Shown: in pieces, positions 14,277 through 17,523 of the stretch
How the letters are laid out: every line of letters starts with the position of its first letter
Position numbering within the stretch: the first letter of the stretch is position 1
Assembly: GCA_038239195.1 (NCBI GenBank)
Contig: JBBSEZ010000191.1
Location: 1 to 17,523 of the forward strand
Origin: JBBSEZ01 sp038239195
Lineage (GTDB): Bacteria; Planctomycetota; Planctomycetia; Gemmatales; Gemmataceae
Reading direction: 5' to 3'
DNA length: 17,523 bases
Notes under the pieces: generated by a model
Database searches by the model: none
Seen by the model: the letters and a program-made list of their open reading frames with translations, nothing else
What the model was told of the DNA's origin: nothing
Program-made: the position numbers and the translations under genes

Positions 14277-15533
14277 ATGTCCGATCCGACCCAGTTCGAC
14301 CACTACCTGAGCGACGACGGCCCGGCGGCCCTCGTCGTCCGCGAATACCTCATGCCCGTTGAAGGCGCCGATGGCGTGCTGTTCCCGGCCACGTTCGCCG
14401 CTGGAGACAACTTCGGCGGCGGGTACAACATCGACCCCCGCGAAGGCGAGAAAAACGTCTGCCTGATCGACAGCGTCGGCTCCCAGGCGAACCGCATCGA
14501 GCCCCTGTTTGCCGAGGAGAAATACAAGCACCTCATCCCGCAGATCGTGGTCAAGGCGGGGGAGAAGGAAGTGAACCTGCTCGAAGCCGGGCACCGCGCG
14601 GGGGACGCCCTCGTTCGCTGCTCGGAGCTCCAGAAGACGCTCCAGGACGCCTTCAAGTCGGTGCTGAAGGGCGACGCGGAACCGCTGGCGAAGATTGCTC
14701 CGACTTCGCTGGTCTTCGGCGTGTGGGACTCGCGGGACACGCAGGCGAAGTTGCCGCGGCTCGTGGCGTCCACGATCCGGGCGTTCAACGTGCGGAAGCT
14801 CACGCGCTCCGCCCAGTTCAACCCGGCCACCGAGTTCGTCAAGGACAAGCTCCTCGACGAGCCCGCCGACAAGGGCACGAAAGACGCCTACGCCGAGCGC
14901 GGGTTCATTCACGTGCCGGCTTCCGGCTCCCATGGCGGCGTGATCGCCGATGGGGGCATCCGCCGGGACGCGACCCTCGGCCTCGCCGCCCTCCGCCTGT
15001 TGTTCGCCGGCAAGGACGAGAAGAAGACGCTCGCCCTGCGGCGGTACATCCTCGGGCTGGCGCTCACTGCGTTCACGCACAACCCGTCCGGCTACCTCCG
15101 GCAAGGCTGCCTGCTCGTCCTGGACCCGAGCAAGGCGAAGCTCCGGGAGTTCGTGGAAGTGTACCCAACCGGCGAACGCAAACCGGCCACGATCGCGCAC
15201 GCTGCCGCGCTGGTGTACGCCACGGACGCGGCGACAGCGTTCGGCGTCGGCCCGAGCAAGACCGTTCCGTTCGACACTGCGCGGGCCAAGAGGGACGTGA
15301 CGGGCGGGGCGGCCGAGGGGAACAACGCCAAAGGGAAGATCTCCAGCGTCGATGCCGAGGCCAGGAAGTTCGCTGTCGGGAAAGGTGCCAAGAAGGTCGA
15401 GATCCCCACGACAGACGCAACCACGTACTTCAAAGGCGAGACGGGACAGACGTTTGAGACCGTGGTCGTGAAGGACGCGAAGGTCGTGGTCGAACTGGCA
15501 AATGGTAGCGCCGTCAAAGTGACCAGGGAGTGA
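14277..15533 (+). CDS. Csb1, Cas7 backbone protein, type I-G
   Basis: A 418-residue RAMP protein that coats crRNA as the Cas7 backbone. The GSU0053/Csb1 signature IDSVGSQANRIEP is at residues 64-76; further blocks are VNLLEAGHRAGDALVRCSEL (98-118), FGVWDSRDTQAKLPRLVASTIRAFNV, and SHGGVIADGGIRRDATLGLAALRLLF. A Lys/Gly-rich hinge (TGGAAEGNNAKG) near residue 342-354 leads to a C-terminal extension (about 352-418: GKISSVDAEARKFAVG, TTDATTYFKGETG, VVELANGSAVKV) that looks like a separate small beta domain. ATG 14277 follows AGGAG at 14264-14268, and the gene starts 3 nt after csb3. Confidence 0.95.
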   Translation: MSDPTQFDHYLSDDGPAALVVREYLMPVEGADGVLFPATFAAGDNFGGGYNIDPREGEKNVCLIDSVGSQANRIEPLFAEEKYKHLIPQIVVKAGEKEVNLLEAGHRAGDALVRCSELQKTLQDAFKSVLKGDAEPLAKIAPTSLVFGVWDSRDTQAKLPRLVASTIRAFNVRKLTRSAQFNPATEFVKDKLLDEPADKGTKDAYAERGFIHVPASGSHGGVIADGGIRRDATLGLAALRLLFAGKDEKKTLALRRYILGLALTAFTHNPSGYLRQGCLLVLDPSKAKLREFVEVYPTGERKPATIAHAAALVYATDAATAFGVGPSKTVPFDTARAKRDVTGGAAEGNNAKGKISSVDAEARKFAVGKGAKKVEIPTTDATTYFKGETGQTFETVVVKDAKVVVELANGSAVKVTRE

Positions 15534-15554
15534 GTCGTCCTCGCGGAGACAATC

Positions 15555-17123
15555 ATGCCGAGTTCCTTCTGCCTCACCGTCCGCTTCCTCCAGCCGTACA
15601 GTCATGGCCGGGGCGCCAGTGGCGATCCGGAATGGCCGCCGTCGCCGCTGCGGGCGTTTCAGGCGCTCGTCGCGGCCGCGGCCGCCCGGTCGAACGAACG
15701 GGTGAGGTTGGAACACGCCGCACCCGCGCTGCACTGGCTGGAGTGCCAACAGACACCCTCGATCGTTGCGGCGCCCGGGGCCCCGTCGGATGTGAAGTAC
15801 CGGCTGTACGTGCCCGACAACGTGGCCGATAAAGTGGCCAAGTCCTGGTCTCGGGGCGGCGAAGGCAGCATTGCCGATTACCGCACCGAGAAGGACGTTC
15901 GACCCACGCACCTGATGGGGGAAGCCGTCCACTACCTCTTCCCCCTCACCGAAGAGGGCTGTCCGCACCTCGACGTGCTCGCGGCCGCCGCCCGCAGCAT
16001 CACCCATCTCGGTTGGGGCGTGGACATGGTCGCCGGGAATGCCACCCTCATCACCGAAGAGGAAGCCGCCAAACTGCCCGGCGAACGCTGGCGACCGACG
16101 GAAGGCGATTCGGCCGAAGGGCTCCGCGTGCCGATCGACGGGACACTGAACGACCTCGCAACCAAGCACGCGGCGTTCTTGCATCGCCTTTCGGACGACG
16201 GCTTCAAACCCGTTCCGCCTTTGTCCGCGTACCGGGTGGCCGGCTACCGCCGAGACGCCGACCCGTCTCCCCGCCCCTTCGCCGCGTTCCAGTTGCTGAC
16301 CCCGGACGCCGACCGAAAATGGGGCCGCGACGCCCGCCGGACCATGGAGGTGGCCGGCATGGTCCGCCACGCCACGAGATTGGCCGCCGAGGCTGTCCAG
16401 CGGCCGCAGCCCTGGATCGACACGTTCGTCCTCGGCCACGGCAGCGGCAAGAACCAGCAGGCGGTCGGCGAGGAGGGCGCAAAACGGTTCGCGTACGTCC
16501 CGCTGCCGACCATCCGCCCGCCAGACGTGGTCGGCCTCATCAACCGCGTCCTGATCGTCGAGCCGCCCGGCGGGACCGGGGCCGACGCCGCCTGGGCTCG
16601 CCGGATGCTCTCGGGCCGGGAGCTGCTCGAGAACCAGCACCACGCGCCCGTCGCCGTGCTTTCCCTGGCCCCCGCGACCGACTGGGTCGTCCGCCAGTAT
16701 ACGGGCGGTAAGGACGGCTCGGCCGTCTGGTCCACCGTGACGCCGGTGGTGCTTCCGGGCTACGACGATCCCGACCATCTGCGGCGAAGGTTGAAGGGCT
16801 CGACCGACGGGGGCGCCAAACGGCGGTTGCACGAGCGCCTGGATGCCCGGGTCGAGGGCCTGCTCCGCAAGGCGATCGTTCAGGCGGGCTTCTCGCCCAC
16901 TCTGGCCGGGTGCGCGGAGCTGTCGTGGCGACTGGTCGGCTTTCGCCCCGGCCTCGACCTGGCAACTCGGTACGCTTCGCCGGACCATCTCCGGGGCAAG
17001 CCGCGCTATCACGTCCGCATCCGTTGGCGGGACGCGGCTGGCGGCCCGGTCCACGTCCGCGGCCCAGTGGTGGTCGGGGCCGGGCGCTATTGCGGGCTCG
17101 GGCTCTTCGGCATCGACCAGTGA
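15555..17123 (+). CDS. Csb2, Cas5-Cas6 fusion, type I-G
   Basis: A 522-residue protein of the Csb2/GSU0054 family. The N-terminal part is Cas5-like: it opens SSFCLTVRFLQPYSHGRGASGDPEWPPSPLRAFQALVAAAAAR and would bind the 5' handle of the crRNA. The C-terminal part is Cas6-like: the GHGSGKN area with His295, FAYVPLPTIRPPDVVGLINRVLIVEP, and the closing Gly-rich loop VRGPVVVGAGRYCGLGLFG. His486 (YHVRIRW) and His295 are candidates for the cleavage histidine; I cannot decide between them. No separate cas6 gene is present, consistent with this protein processing the crRNA. It is 21 nt downstream of csb1 and is the last cas gene before the leader. Confidence 0.94.
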   Translation: MPSSFCLTVRFLQPYSHGRGASGDPEWPPSPLRAFQALVAAAAARSNERVRLEHAAPALHWLECQQTPSIVAAPGAPSDVKYRLYVPDNVADKVAKSWSRGGEGSIADYRTEKDVRPTHLMGEAVHYLFPLTEEGCPHLDVLAAAARSITHLGWGVDMVAGNATLITEEEAAKLPGERWRPTEGDSAEGLRVPIDGTLNDLATKHAAFLHRLSDDGFKPVPPLSAYRVAGYRRDADPSPRPFAAFQLLTPDADRKWGRDARRTMEVAGMVRHATRLAAEAVQRPQPWIDTFVLGHGSGKNQQAVGEEGAKRFAYVPLPTIRPPDVVGLINRVLIVEPPGGTGADAAWARRMLSGRELLENQHHAPVAVLSLAPATDWVVRQYTGGKDGSAVWSTVTPVVLPGYDDPDHLRRRLKGSTDGGAKRRLHERLDARVEGLLRKAIVQAGFSPTLAGCAELSWRLVGFRPGLDLATRYASPDHLRGKPRYHVRIRWRDAAGGPVHVRGPVVVGAGRYCGLGLFGIDQ

Positions 17124-17290
17124 CGGCGCGGCGAAGCGGACCGTTCGGCTTTCGGATTTCGGAGCGATTGACGCTGGCGGCGAGCGGCCGGATGCGGTAC
17201 GTTACCACAGGTGGGCGGGGAAGCGCCCGGGACTCATCGCGAGGCATCGAGTACGCCGATGGTAAATCCAGGGAAGGGGCCGTCAACCGA

Positions 17291-17484
17291 AGGTAGCTCT
17301 TTGACAATTCAGAAGATACGGCATCGGTTCGGCCTCGGCGCCGCTCGCGAGGCCGAACCGATGACACCGACACGGGTTGCGCCGTCGGTTGTTCGCGCCA
17401 ACCCGCTGCGACAGGGGTTGGCAACCCTCCCGCTCGCGAGAGGCTGCGTAAGTCCTTGCGGGCAAGCAGCCTCCGACGCGAACC
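17291..17484 (+). promoter_or_regulatory. CRISPR leader region
   Basis: The 361 nt between csb2 and the first repeat hold no gene; 17124-17290 shows nothing I can name. The distal leader begins with CTCTTTGACAATTC at about 17298-17310, AT-rich against its surroundings, with TTGACA at 17301-17306 as a good -35 box. No clear -10 lies at 16-18 nt. It also contains a perfect 16-bp inverted repeat and smaller ones (AGGCTGC/GCAGCCT; CTTGC/GCAAG). Its position between the cas operon and the repeat, on the same strand, makes a leader the natural reading. Confidence 0.65.
17322..17363 (+). repeat. Perfect 16-bp inverted repeat in the leader
   Basis: CATCGGTTCGGCCTCG at 17322-17337 and its exact reverse complement CGAGGCCGAACCGATG at 17348-17363 are separated by 10 nt. 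As RNA it makes a very stable hairpin and could end the csb2 transcript; as DNA it could be a binding site for a dimeric regulator or for the Cas1-Cas2 complex. There is no T-run after it. Confidence 0.85.
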
Positions 17485-17521
17485 GTTCTCCACGGCGTCA
17501 TGACCGTGGCCGCATTGAAGC
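17485..17521 (+). CRISPR. First repeat of the CRISPR array (array continues outside)
   Basis: A 37-nt unit starting GTTCTCCACGG and ending in CGCATTGAAGC, the ATTGAA(A/G)C-type end common in type I repeats. CCACGG (17490-17495) and CCGTGG (17504-17509) can form the usual stem with an 8-nt loop. Only one copy and 2 nt of the next stretch are in the window, so the call rests on its location after cas genes and leader, the 3' end, the stem and the match to the relic copies at 9983-10091. Confidence 0.8.
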
Positions 17522-17523
17522 GG

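Noticed and set aside
13992..17054. A 1020-codon open frame on the minus strand
   Set aside because: It is antisense to csb1 and csb2, which have clear family signatures; the translation has no recognisable domain.

Overview
The window is high-GC DNA (roughly two thirds G+C by eye) and probably comes from a planctomycete, most likely a Gemmata-type organism. This is an inference from the protein families seen (DUF6717, DUF4261, an NTP_transf_4/left-handed beta-helix protein, small orphan proteins) and from GC-rich codon use; no rRNA or tRNA is present to confirm it.

Region 1 (about 419-5872, all + strand) is a run of accessory housekeeping genes: a DUF6717 protein overlapping a macro-domain protein, an orphan protein, a stand-alone response-regulator receiver, a second orphan overlapping it by 3 nt, a secreted protein, a DUF4261 protein, and a GlmU-like sugar nucleotidyltransferase with its own TATAAT-type promoter.

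Region 2 (6169-17521) is a type I-G (formerly I-U) CRISPR-Cas locus. The adaptation module comes first: a natural cas4-cas1 fusion followed by cas2. About 2.6 kb of other DNA follows. It holds four small minus-strand genes (including an ATGA-coupled pair and an AbrB-like protein), degenerate CRISPR repeats in reverse orientation, a 4 x 14-nt tandem repeat, and a + strand ECF-type sigma factor. The interference operon comes next: cas3 (helicase with C-terminal HD nuclease), csb3 (Cas8-like), csb1 (Cas7) and csb2 (Cas5-Cas6 fusion), with overlaps or short gaps. After csb2 lies a leader-like region with a perfect 16-bp inverted repeat, and the window ends 2 nt after the first full CRISPR repeat. 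The array itself lies beyond the window.

How the genes work together: Cas4-Cas1 and Cas2 acquire spacers. Csb2 is expected to process crRNA through its Cas6 part and join Csb1 and Csb3 in the Cascade-like complex. Cas3 degrades the target. The unusual parts are the sigma factor between the two cas modules, the relic reverse-oriented mini-array beside it, and a C-terminal extension on Csb1 that resembles DUF5666-like beta domains of planctomycete secreted proteins.
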